From NCBI RefSeq assembly GCF_014191715.1, contig NZ_JACHWY010000002.1, positions 434,001 through 498,000 on the forward strand: DNA of 64,000 nt, given 5' to 3'. Below are positions 53,658-61,906 of this stretch, in pieces (the stretch's first letter is position 1; each line of letters begins with the position of its first letter). A program made the translations under genes and the position numbers. The stretch comes from Litorivivens lipolytica (GTDB lineage: Bacteria; Pseudomonadota; Gammaproteobacteria; Pseudomonadales; Spongiibacteraceae). Under the pieces are notes generated by a model. It did not search any database and was not told the DNA's origin. It saw only the letters and a list, made by a program, of their open reading frames with translations.

Positions 53658-54948
53658 CGGCGGGCCCCTTAAAGACAAAGACCTCGTTTGCGGGAAGGCG
53701 CAGTTCGACGCGGCTGCCGCGAGGTTCGCGGTTGTGCCAGACCAGTTTGCCGCCGTAGCGGTGAGCGGCGGCATTACTGACAAACAAACCAAGCCCCAGT
53801 CCACGGCCCTTGGTGGTGTAAAACGGTGTGCCGAGTTTTTCGGCCTGTGCGGCGGGAATGCCGGGGCCTTCGTCTTCAATCGCAACGACCAGCTCATCTT
53901 CTTCAATAAAGGCTCGCAGTGCCACAAAGGCCGGGCTGGCGTCGGCGGCGTTATTGAGCAAGTTGATCATGGCCTGTTCGAGGGTGGTATCCATCACCAT
54001 CCGCGTATCGGCTGGCAGGTCAATATCGAAATCAGCATCGTGGGTCGACGGTCTAAGCAGTTGCCAGTGTTCGTGCAGCAGGGCAAAGAATTTACGGGCG
54101 GCAATAGTATCGGTGCGACCGGCGCTGAAATCCTGGGCGGTTGAGGTCAGGCGATTAAGAATCTGTTTACACAAACCCAACTGGGAATCGAGGGTGGCCA
54201 CATCTCCGCGCAGGCTCTCGGGCAGGGCCGGATCATCTTGCAGTTCATCTGTCAGGATACGCATGGTGGCCAAGGGTGTTCCCAGCTCGTGGGCAGTGCC
54301 GGCAGCCAGCGTGGCGATGGCCAAAAGTTGTTCATCCTGCAATCGCTGCTCACGCACCTTGGCCAGCGCCTGATCCCGATGTCGCACGGCGCTGGCCATT
54401 TGCACCACAAAATAAGTGATAAGCGCGGCGCTGACCGCGAAGTTAAACCACATGCCTACCACATGCAGATTCAATCCGCCGCCACTGTGGTGAGGTTCCA
54501 GCGCCGCCAGCGGGTGGTAGAAAAACATGAGTATGCTGTAAGCAGTTAGGCTGGCGCCGGCGACCAAGCCGGTGAAGTGCCAGGGCAGGGTGGTGGCGGC
54601 TATACAAATGGGAACCAGAAAAAACGATACAAAGGGGTTGCTGGCCCCGCCCGCCTGATACAACACCAGCGCCAGCGTCAGCACGTCAACGAGCAGCTGG
54701 CACAGAAACTCGCCGTCCGTTACGGGCCAGTCGCGATTGGCGCGCCACCAGGTGCCGAGCGTGATCAAGCCAATAGCGCCAAAAATCAGGCTGAGCGTCA
54801 GTATCGGCAGGGCCCAGTTCAGCACCTCAACCGCATAAACAAAGGCGGCACACTGACCCACCAGCACCACGCTGCGCAGCAGACAGAGGCGTTTCAGGTT
54901 TAAGGGCGCTGAATCGCGCAGCTCGGCGGTTGAACGTTCAGTGGTCAC
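53650..54948 (-). CDS. RegB/ActS/PrrB-family redox sensor histidine kinase
   Basis: A 432-residue membrane kinase starting with GTG. Six membrane helices occupy about 20-185. The ubiquinone-binding motif GGASNPF is at 100-106, between helices 3 and 4, as in RegB. The phospho-acceptor His220 is in GTAHELGTPLATM, the RegB-type H-box. Cys260, forty residues after the His, matches the spacing of the redox-active Cys of RegB. ATPase boxes are MINLLNNAADAS and DEGPGIP. It likely controls respiratory or photosynthetic/carbon genes by quinone redox state. Confidence 0.93.
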   Translation of the reverse strand: MTTERSTAELRDSAPLNLKRLCLLRSVVLVGQCAAFVYAVEVLNWALPILTLSLIFGAIGLITLGTWWRANRDWPVTDGEFLCQLLVDVLTLALVLYQAGGASNPFVSFFLVPICIAATTLPWHFTGLVAGASLTAYSILMFFYHPLAALEPHHSGGGLNLHVVGMWFNFAVSAALITYFVVQMASAVRHRDQALAKVREQRLQDEQLLAIATLAAGTAHELGTPLATMRILTDELQDDPALPESLRGDVATLDSQLGLCKQILNRLTSTAQDFSAGRTDTIAARKFFALLHEHWQLLRPSTHDADFDIDLPADTRMVMDTTLEQAMINLLNNAADASPAFVALRAFIEEDELVVAIEDEGPGIPAAQAEKLGTPFYTTKGRGLGLGLFVSNAAAHRYGGKLVWHNREPRGSRVELRLPANEVFVFKGPADE

Positions 54949-55081
54949 GTCTTGGTCGGTTCAGGGGTTGATGCGTGCAGTATACGGACTCTCCCGGAGG
55001 GTGCCAGTGCGTCAGTTTGTCGCATTCAGCCACCCGCTTTGGGTTGTTAGAATTGCGGCCTCGATTTCCGGAGGTCCCCTC

Positions 55082-56131
55082 ATGCCTGCTCAAACCAAAG
55101 CTCTGCAAATCGCCTTGCCGCTGCTGGCCTTGATGGCCGCGCCATTGGCGTCAGGCTCCGCCGCCCATCATCATGCCGCGAGCGTCGGTCCTGCCTCACA
55201 CGCACCCATTGGCGTCATGGGCGATCACCGTCACAAGGCTGGTGAGTGGATGCTGTCTTACCGGGTCATGGATATGCGCATGGAGGGCCTGATGCAGGGC
55301 TCCAGTCAGGTTTCGGCTGGCGATGTGACGGGGACGATGATGATGCCCGGCAACTACATGGTCGCGCCCACACGCATGGATATGGAGATGCAAATGCTGG
55401 GTGCCATGTACGCACCTAGCGATGATCTGACGTTAATGCTGATGACGTCGTACAAGCGCAACGAGATGGATCACGTGACGCGCATGGGTATGCGCTTTAC
55501 CACGCGCTCGGAAGGTCTCGGTGATACCAAAGTTGGCGGTCTGATCCGCCTGTTTGAAGCAGATGATCACAGCCACACCCTGCATCTGAATGCGGGGCTG
55601 AGTCTGCCGACCGGCTCGATTGATGAGAAAGACGATACCCCGTCCATGGCCGATGCCAAGCTGCCCTATGGTATGCAGTTGGGTAGCGGGAGTCTGGATC
55701 TGCTGCCCGGTATTACCTGGCAAGCCTATCAGGGCGCGTATAACTGGGGGGCGCAACTGTCGGCGGTGCTGCCCATGGAGCGCAACGACAATGACTATCG
55801 CCTCGGCAACAGTGCAGCGTTGACGGTGTGGCTTGCACGTAAAGCGACAGACTTCCTGTCCTACAGCCTGCGCCTGACCGGCGAATCCCAGGGCAAAATC
55901 GACGGCGAGCGCGATGATCTCAATCCGATGATGGTCACCACCGCAGATACCGATAACTACGGCGGCGATCGTCTCAGTCTGAGCTACGGCCTGAACGCCT
56001 ATATTCCCGACGGCGCGCTACGCGGTCACCGCTTCGCGCTGGAATACACCCTGCCGCTGCATCAGGATCTCAACGGCGTGCAGCTGGAGCGCGAACCCTA
56101 CTTTACCGCGGGCTGGCAGCTGGCCTTCTGA
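55082..56131 (+). CDS. His/Met-rich outer-membrane protein, transporter-like
   Basis: A 349-residue exported protein with CGGAGG before ATG 55082. The signal peptide ends near SGSA (residues 1-27). The mature N-terminus is His-rich (AAHHHAAS, GDHRHK) and residues about 55-120 are very Met-rich (MDMRMEGLMQGSS, GTMMMPGNYM, MDMEMQMLGAMYAP). The remainder has porin-like strands ending YFTAGWQLAF. It belongs to a family of putative transporters often found with copper-handling genes; copper binding is inferred only from composition. It is divergent from the RegBA pair and its stop abuts the convergent reductase gene. Confidence 0.75.
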   Translation: MPAQTKALQIALPLLALMAAPLASGSAAHHHAASVGPASHAPIGVMGDHRHKAGEWMLSYRVMDMRMEGLMQGSSQVSAGDVTGTMMMPGNYMVAPTRMDMEMQMLGAMYAPSDDLTLMLMTSYKRNEMDHVTRMGMRFTTRSEGLGDTKVGGLIRLFEADDHSHTLHLNAGLSLPTGSIDEKDDTPSMADAKLPYGMQLGSGSLDLLPGITWQAYQGAYNWGAQLSAVLPMERNDNDYRLGNSAALTVWLARKATDFLSYSLRLTGESQGKIDGERDDLNPMMVTTADTDNYGGDRLSLSYGLNAYIPDGALRGHRFALEYTLPLHQDLNGVQLEREPYFTAGWQLAF

Positions 56132-57718
56132 TCAAGCGGCCTGCTGGCCCTTGCCCCCCGTTTTGGTCGATGTCTGGCTGGATGATTTACGCGGTGATGG
56201 CTTACCGTCGTTAAGGGCATAACTGTTCAGCCCGGCTATGTGCACCTTGCGGATATAGTGCTCCCAGTCGATCACGGCGGCGTCTACCGGAAAGCGGGCG
56301 TCGCGCCCGGTTTCTCCCATCCGTCTGCCCAGTGACTGCAACTGCTCGCTGTGGAACACGTAGTTGGGCGTTGCGTAAAAGGCAAAAATTTCCGCCAGCT
56401 TGTTCATCGCATTCAGGTTGCGCAGCAAGCGCGAGGGCTGATTGCGGCCCATCAACTTCAGAGTCTTGTCGCGGGTACTTAACGTGCGGCACAGCAAAAA
56501 CAGACTGACATCAAACAGCTTGCGGTTAATTACCTTAAAGGGTTTGCGCGGTTCCACCTCAAACAGTTTCTCGTAGGTCATGTGGTTTTCCTGAGCTTCG
56601 CGCATCAGATGATCCACAAAGTCACCTAGCAATAGAGGGTTGCGCGCGCCACTGCAGGCCTGATAAATCCGGTGGCAGGGCGCAGCGCTCAGCAGTTCCG
56701 CACCGGCCAGAATGACCGCGTTGGCCACCAGGTCCGCCGGGATCACATCGATCACGCCACTGCGTTTGCCGGGGAAAAACACCACTTTCTGGCGGGCGTA
56801 GGCCAGCAGTACCGCGTCGGCCACTTTGACGCCTTCTATCCAGCCGGGCGTGGGTTCTTTCAGGGTGCTTTCGATAATCGCTGGGCGTACCACGGTCAGG
56901 GCCTTGCCCTTAAGTGCCTTGCGCAGATACTGCTCACCGAGCCATTTGGTAAAGGTGTAGGTATCGTTCCAGCCGTGGCGGCGGGATTCCCGTTCGCCCA
57001 ATAGCACCAGCTGTTCGGCCAGCGCCCGGCCCTGGTAGTCTTTTTCCAGTTCGGCGATTTTCCCCTGCAGCTCGGCGACTAACGGTTCAATGTCGTACAG
57101 GCCGTCCGCATCTTTGGGAAGTTCTTCTCGCGCCGGTGGATTGAAGGTCTCGTAGATTGAGCCCCGCTGAAAACCGTTGACGTAACAAGTCGATACCTGC
57201 AGCACCGGAATGGCGCCGCCGGCAGCCGACAGTGCCACAATGTTGTGCAGGCAGAGGGTGTTGATCGACAGGGCGACATCCATGCGTTCGCGAAAATTAA
57301 CGCTCGCGGCGGAATGCACAATCAGGTCGAGGCGGTCGGCCAGTTGCTGAAAGGCTTCGGCCTTCATCCCGAAATTGGCTTCAGTGACTTCGCCGGTCAG
57401 GCAGTGCACTTTCTCCTGCAGAAAACGCTCGAAGGCGGCGCGATTGCGCTGGCGCAGGGTGCTGAAGACCGAGGACGACATCACCTCGGCAATAAAGCGC
57501 TCGCGAGCCGTGGGGTAGTGTCGATTACCACGAATCAGCAGGTAAATGCCGCCAACCTGCGGTAAATCCCGAATCAGTTTCTCCAGAATCACCTTGCCAA
57601 GAAAGCCGGTGGTACCCGTGATCAGCAGGTGTTTTCCGGCCAGAGAGTGCTCTACCGGACGGTTGGGTGCAGGGCTTGATTTCGGGGTGGATGTTGGTGC
57701 GGATGCTGCGGTGGTCAT
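56132..57718 (-). CDS. Fatty acyl-CoA reductase (alcohol-forming, Marinobacter FACoAR-like)
   Basis: A 528-residue NADPH-dependent enzyme that reduces fatty acyl-CoA to the fatty alcohol, the first step of wax-ester synthesis. GGAGGAATTC precedes the start at 57718. The Rossmann motif GTTGFLG is at 35-41, YTFTKWLGEQ holds the catalytic Tyr/Lys, and ESTLKEPTPGWIEGVKVADA, FPGKRSGVIDVIPADLVAN and KPFKVINRKLFDV match the Marinobacter enzyme closely from memory. No wax ester synthase gene is adjacent. Confidence 0.9.
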   Translation of the reverse strand: MTTAASAPTSTPKSSPAPNRPVEHSLAGKHLLITGTTGFLGKVILEKLIRDLPQVGGIYLLIRGNRHYPTARERFIAEVMSSSVFSTLRQRNRAAFERFLQEKVHCLTGEVTEANFGMKAEAFQQLADRLDLIVHSAASVNFRERMDVALSINTLCLHNIVALSAAGGAIPVLQVSTCYVNGFQRGSIYETFNPPAREELPKDADGLYDIEPLVAELQGKIAELEKDYQGRALAEQLVLLGERESRRHGWNDTYTFTKWLGEQYLRKALKGKALTVVRPAIIESTLKEPTPGWIEGVKVADAVLLAYARQKVVFFPGKRSGVIDVIPADLVANAVILAGAELLSAAPCHRIYQACSGARNPLLLGDFVDHLMREAQENHMTYEKLFEVEPRKPFKVINRKLFDVSLFLLCRTLSTRDKTLKLMGRNQPSRLLRNLNAMNKLAEIFAFYATPNYVFHSEQLQSLGRRMGETGRDARFPVDAAVIDWEHYIRKVHIAGLNSYALNDGKPSPRKSSSQTSTKTGGKGQQAA

Positions 57719-57971
57719 GAATTCCTCCGGCGAGGGTGATAATTCCAATAGGGGTTGCCGCAAAGGCTACTGCGCGTGGATTGCAGGCGCATGACAACTC
57801 AGCGGCAAATCAGATAATGCATGAAGCGCGCCAGAACCTTGGCTCCCTTGACGGTGAAGGGGAGCACTGGCAACGAAGGCTTGTAGAGTAGTGGAGAAGA
57901 ATCCGTGTAGACAGGGCGCGGTGTAGGTATAATTCACGGCCCATTTGCCGGCAGATTATTGAACTTATTCC
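57719..57971. other. Intergenic region before prfC
   Basis: A 253-base gap between divergent genes, with no frame that I trust. The only clear signal is a TATAAT at 57928-57933, 39 bases before the prfC start; no -35 box lies at 16-18 bases, so a weak or activated promoter is possible. Confidence 0.4.
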
Positions 57972-59552
57972 ATGAGCAGTTTTACCGACGCCGTCGCCCG
58001 ACGCCGCACCTTCGCCATCATTTCTCACCCGGATGCGGGTAAGACCACCATTACCGAAAAGCTGCTCTTGCTGGGCCAGTTGATTCAGGTGGCAGGAACC
58101 GTCAAGGGCAAGAAATCCGATCGCCACGCCACCTCGGACTGGATGAGCATGGAGCAGGAGCGTGGTATCTCGGTGACCTCGTCGGTGATGCAGTTCCCCT
58201 ATAAGGAGCGGATGGTCAATCTGCTGGATACGCCCGGTCACGAAGATTTCTCGGAAGATACCTACCGCACCCTGACCGCAGTGGATTCGGCGCTGATGGT
58301 GATCGACGGTGCCAAGGGTGTCGAAGATCGCACCATCAAGCTGATGAACGTGTGTCGCCTGCGTGATACTCCGATTCTTAGCTTTGTGAACAAGATGGAC
58401 CGCGACATTCGCGATCCGATCGAGCTGCTGGACGAAGTGGAATCGGTTTTAGGAATCGCCGCCGCGCCAATCAACTGGCCGATGGGCATGGGCAGCGAGT
58501 TCAAGGGGGTCTACAACCTCTATACCGATACCCTGCACGTATTCAAGCCGGGTCAGAACAAAGTGATTGCCGAAGATATTCAGATCAACGGCCTGGAGTC
58601 CGAGGAAGCCAAGAATCTGCTGGGCGATATGCACGAAGATTTCATCGACGAGATCGAACTGGTGCGCGGTGCCAGCCACGAGTTTGATCTGGAGGCCTAC
58701 CGCGAAGGCAAGCTGACGCCGGTTTTCTTCGGGACCGCACTGGCCAACTTCGGTGTTCGGGAAATGCTGGATGGCTTTGTTGAGTGGGCGCCGGCGCCAC
58801 TGCCCCGTGCTACCGAAAACCGTCAGGTCGAGGCAACGGAAGAAAAGTTCAGTGGCTTTGTGTTCAAGATTCAGGCGAACATGGACCCGCGTCACCGGGA
58901 CCGTATTGCCTTCTTGCGCATCTGTTCGGGCAAATACACCAAGGGCTTGAAAATGCGCCACGTGCGCCTTGGTAAGGATGTAAAGATTGCCGACGCGGTC
59001 AGCTTTGTGGCCGGTGACCGGGAGCTGGTGGAAGAGGCAATGTCCGGTGATATTATCGGCCTGCACAACCACGGTACCATTCAGCTTGGCGACACCTTTA
59101 CCGAAGGTGAAGAACTGAAATTTACTGGTATTCCGCACTTTGCACCGGAACTGTTCAAGCGCATTCGCCTGCGCGATCCGATGAAATCCAAGCAGTTGCA
59201 GAAGGGGTTGCAGCAGCTGGCGGAAGAGGGTTCGACTCAGGTATTTATGCCGCTCAATAACTCCGATCTGATCGTGGGTGCGGTGGGGGTGTTACAGTTT
59301 GAAGTTGTGGCCTATCGCCTGAAGGACGAATACAAGGTCGAAGCCATTTATGAGCCGGTCAACGTACACACGGTACGCTGGGTGGAATGCAAGGATGCGA
59401 AAAAACTCGAAGAATTCAAACGCAAGTGTAGCGATAACCTAGCCCTGGACGGTGGTGGTCACCTTACCTATCTGGCCCCCACTCGCGTCAACCTGCAGTT
59501 GACCCAGGAGCGCTACCCGGATATAGAATTCTTCTCTACCAGAGAGCACTAA
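57972..59552 (+). CDS. prfC: Peptide chain release factor 3
   Basis: A 526-residue GTPase that removes RF1/RF2 from the ribosome after termination. The P-loop is [17 protein letters not shown] (16-32), the switch region [23 protein letters not shown] (around 45-66), G3 is DTPGHEDF and NKMDRD is G4. The C-terminal domain with [17 protein letters not shown] and the length are standard. It is followed 20 bases later by a pseudouridine synthase gene, so a translation-related operon is likely. Confidence 0.97.
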   Translation: MSSFTDAVARRRTFAIISHPDAGKTTITEKLLLLGQLIQVAGTVKGKKSDRHATSDWMSMEQERGISVTSSVMQFPYKERMVNLLDTPGHEDFSEDTYRTLTAVDSALMVIDGAKGVEDRTIKLMNVCRLRDTPILSFVNKMDRDIRDPIELLDEVESVLGIAAAPINWPMGMGSEFKGVYNLYTDTLHVFKPGQNKVIAEDIQINGLESEEAKNLLGDMHEDFIDEIELVRGASHEFDLEAYREGKLTPVFFGTALANFGVREMLDGFVEWAPAPLPRATENRQVEATEEKFSGFVFKIQANMDPRHRDRIAFLRICSGKYTKGLKMRHVRLGKDVKIADAVSFVAGDRELVEEAMSGDIIGLHNHGTIQLGDTFTEGEELKFTGIPHFAPELFKRIRLRDPMKSKQLQKGLQQLAEEGSTQVFMPLNNSDLIVGAVGVLQFEVVAYRLKDEYKVEAIYEPVNVHTVRWVECKDAKKLEEFKRKCSDNLALDGGGHLTYLAPTRVNLQLTQERYPDIEFFSTREH

Positions 59553-59572
59553 ATCGCGAGTACACAATAACA

Positions 59573-60292
59573 ATGAAAGAAAGCCTGCGTCTGGATCGCT
59601 ATGTTTCGAGTGTCACTGACTACTCGCGTAGCGATGCCAAAAAACTGATCAAAACCGGTGAGGTATCAGTAAACGGCCAGGTTCTGCACAATCCTGCTAT
59701 CTCCGTTCCCTCTGATGCGCAGCTTGAAATAAGTGGTCAGTTTGTCCGCCAGGCTGAGCATCGCTATTTCATGCTCAACAAGCCGGATGACTATGTCTGC
59801 GCCAATCGCGATCGGCGGCATGCAACGGTGATGGATCTGCTCGACGAGGATAATCTCGATAATTTGATTATTGCCGGTCGTCTTGATCGCGATACCACGG
59901 GCCTGGTACTGATTACCGACAACGGCCAGTGGGCGCATCAGGTGATGTCACCCAAAAGCCGTTGCTACAAGCGCTACCGGGTCCAATTGGAGAAGGCGGT
60001 ACCGGAAAGCGCCGTCGATCGGTTTGCGAAGGGGCTTTTTATTCAGGAAGAAAAGCGCCGTACCCTGCCTGCGCGGCTCAATCTGCTGAGTGAAAAGGAA
60101 GCCCTGCTCGAAATCTGCGAGGGGCGTTTTCATCAGGTGAAGCGGATGTTCGCCGCCATCGACAACCATGTGGTGGGTTTGCACCGGGAAGCGATTGGTG
60201 AACTGGAGCTGGATTTGTCATTGGCGGAAGGTGAATACCGGAGCCTGACAGCAGAAGAAGTCGCTATTGTGCTCGGGAATGCTCAGGCGTGA
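59573..60292 (+). CDS. RsuA-type rRNA pseudouridine synthase
   Basis: A 239-residue enzyme of the RsuA/RluB/E/F family. An S4 RNA-binding domain occupies about 1-60 (RLDRYVSSVTDYSRSDAKKL). The catalytic Asp is in AGRLDRDTTGLVL and the flanking MLNKPDDYVCANRD is typical. RsuA (16S U516) is the nearest guess from the lack of a C-terminal extension. Its stop overlaps the GTG start of rsmC, so two rRNA-modification genes are coupled. Confidence 0.9.
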   Translation: MKESLRLDRYVSSVTDYSRSDAKKLIKTGEVSVNGQVLHNPAISVPSDAQLEISGQFVRQAEHRYFMLNKPDDYVCANRDRRHATVMDLLDEDNLDNLIIAGRLDRDTTGLVLITDNGQWAHQVMSPKSRCYKRYRVQLEKAVPESAVDRFAKGLFIQEEKRRTLPARLNLLSEKEALLEICEGRFHQVKRMFAAIDNHVVGLHREAIGELELDLSLAEGEYRSLTAEEVAIVLGNAQA

Positions 60293-61314
60293 GTGACGCC
60301 TCGCTGGAGCAACTCTATGCCGCGCTGCATGACGATGTGGAATCCCTGCTGATTGCAGACGAGCATTGCTTCAGCGTCCCTCCGGTTCGAGAACTCCGCG
60401 TGGTGAGCAATCGCGTGGACGTAGCGGAGCGTATGCAGCTTGCCGGCCTGGACTGTAGCCTCAATGATTTTGAACTTGGTGAATACCAAGGCATTCGCCG
60501 CATTTACTACCGAGTTTCAAAAGAAAAGCCGCTTGTTCATCACTGCATTAATCAGGCGCTGGCGCTGCTGCCGCCGGGTGGCGAGCTGGTTCTGTCCGGT
60601 GAAAAGGGCGACGGCATCAAAACCTATTACGACAAAGCGCGCGCCTTGGTGGGTGCTGAAAAATCGCTGAAGAAGCTCAAGGGCAATGCTTTCCTCGGAC
60701 GCATCGTCAAACAGTCAGAACCCTCAGGGCTACTCGACGATAGCGACTATTGCTCGCTGCGCCCCATCACAGATTCGCCTGCCCCGGGCCTTTTCAGCAA
60801 ACCCGGTGTTTACGGCTGGCAGAAGATCGATCGCGGTAGTGCTCTCCTGATCGAAGCCCTGCAGGCACTGAAACCGGATCCGGAGCGTGTTCAAACCCTG
60901 CTGGATCTGGGCTGTGGTTATGGCTATCTGAGTGTGCTGGCGCATCAGCTGTTGCCGCAGACGCGTATTGTGGCGACGGATAACAATGCTGCTGCCATTG
61001 CGGCCTGTCAGCAGAATTTTGCCGAGCACGCGATCAAGGGAGAAGTCGTCGCTGCAGATTGTGCGCAGGGCATTGAACAGAGTTTTGATTGCGTGCTTTG
61101 TAACCCGCCCTTTCACAAAGGTTTTGATGTGCACGGCGATCTGACTCGCCTGTTTCTCGAGCGCGCTGCCGAGCGGTTAAAGCCAGGCGGTAGAGCATTG
61201 TTTGTGGTCAATCAGTTTATTGCGCTGGAGCAAAAAGCCGAGGGCTTGTTTGCGCGCAGTGAGCGGGTGCTTGAAGGGCAGGGCTTTAAGGTTTTGCTGT
61301 TGCACGGCCACTGA
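60289..61314 (+). CDS. rsmC: 16S rRNA (guanine-1207-N2) methyltransferase
   Basis: A 341-residue SAM-dependent methyltransferase that modifies G1207 in the small subunit. It starts with a GTG overlapping the previous stop by four bases. The N-terminal pseudo-methyltransferase half (1-165) is followed by a catalytic half with DLGCGYGYLSVLA (motif I) and CNPPFHKGFD (motif IV, NPPFH). Size and two-domain layout match RsmC. Confidence 0.92.
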   Translation: MSDASLEQLYAALHDDVESLLIADEHCFSVPPVRELRVVSNRVDVAERMQLAGLDCSLNDFELGEYQGIRRIYYRVSKEKPLVHHCINQALALLPPGGELVLSGEKGDGIKTYYDKARALVGAEKSLKKLKGNAFLGRIVKQSEPSGLLDDSDYCSLRPITDSPAPGLFSKPGVYGWQKIDRGSALLIEALQALKPDPERVQTLLDLGCGYGYLSVLAHQLLPQTRIVATDNNAAAIAACQQNFAEHAIKGEVVAADCAQGIEQSFDCVLCNPPFHKGFDVHGDLTRLFLERAAERLKPGGRALFVVNQFIALEQKAEGLFARSERVLEGQGFKVLLLHGH

Positions 61315-61348
61315 GAATTTATCACAGCGGCCGCGCGACTGAGGCTGC

Positions 61349-61828
61349 TTACAACAGTGACTGAATCTTTGCTTCGATCTTTTCCGGCGTTGTCGCCGGG
61401 GCAAAGCGCGCCACCACTTCACCTTCACGGTTGATCAGAAACTTGGTGAAGTTCCATTTGATTCTCTTCGTGCCAAGAACACCCGGTGCCTCGCTTTTGA
61501 GGTGGTTGAATAGCGGGTGCGCGTTGTCGCCATTTACATCGACCTTGGCGTGCATCGGGAAACTGACACCGTAGTTCAGCTGACAGAATTCCTGTATCTG
61601 ACCGTTGCTGCCCGGATCCTGCTTGCCGAACTGGTTGCAGGGAAAGCCAAGGATGGTCAGCCCCTTTTCCTTGTATCTCTTGTAGATGGCTTCCAATCCT
61701 TCCAGCTGGGGCGTGAAGCCGCATTTGCTGGCGGTATTCACTACCAGTAATACTTGGCCGCGGTAGTCTGCCAGCGATTTTTTGGCGCCACCAATGGATT
61801 CTGCTTCAAAGTCATACACCGTACTCAT
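61349..61828 (-). CDS. Glutathione peroxidase-family thiol peroxidase
   Basis: A 159-residue non-selenium glutathione peroxidase. The peroxidatic Cys36 is in [12 protein letters not shown]. The catalytic Gln is in FPCNQFGKQ and Trp in IKWNFTKFL. The enzyme reduces peroxides with glutathione or thioredoxin. Length is typical. It is convergent with rsmC and upstream of an AsmA-type gene on the same strand, with a 78-base gap. Confidence 0.93.
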   Translation of the reverse strand: MSTVYDFEAESIGGAKKSLADYRGQVLLVVNTASKCGFTPQLEGLEAIYKRYKEKGLTILGFPCNQFGKQDPGSNGQIQEFCQLNYGVSFPMHAKVDVNGDNAHPLFNHLKSEAPGVLGTKRIKWNFTKFLINREGEVVARFAPATTPEKIEAKIQSLL

Positions 61829-61906
61829 CGTGCTCTCCCTCGTGTTCTCTATAGTTTGTTAAGTTCTGGCATTGTGCTGGAATGTCCGGAAAAAGCAATC
61901 GACCGG

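Noticed and set aside
57907-57933. TAGACA plus TATAAT as a full prfC promoter
   Set aside because: The spacing is only 14 bases, too short for sigma-70; only the -10 element is retained as a remark.
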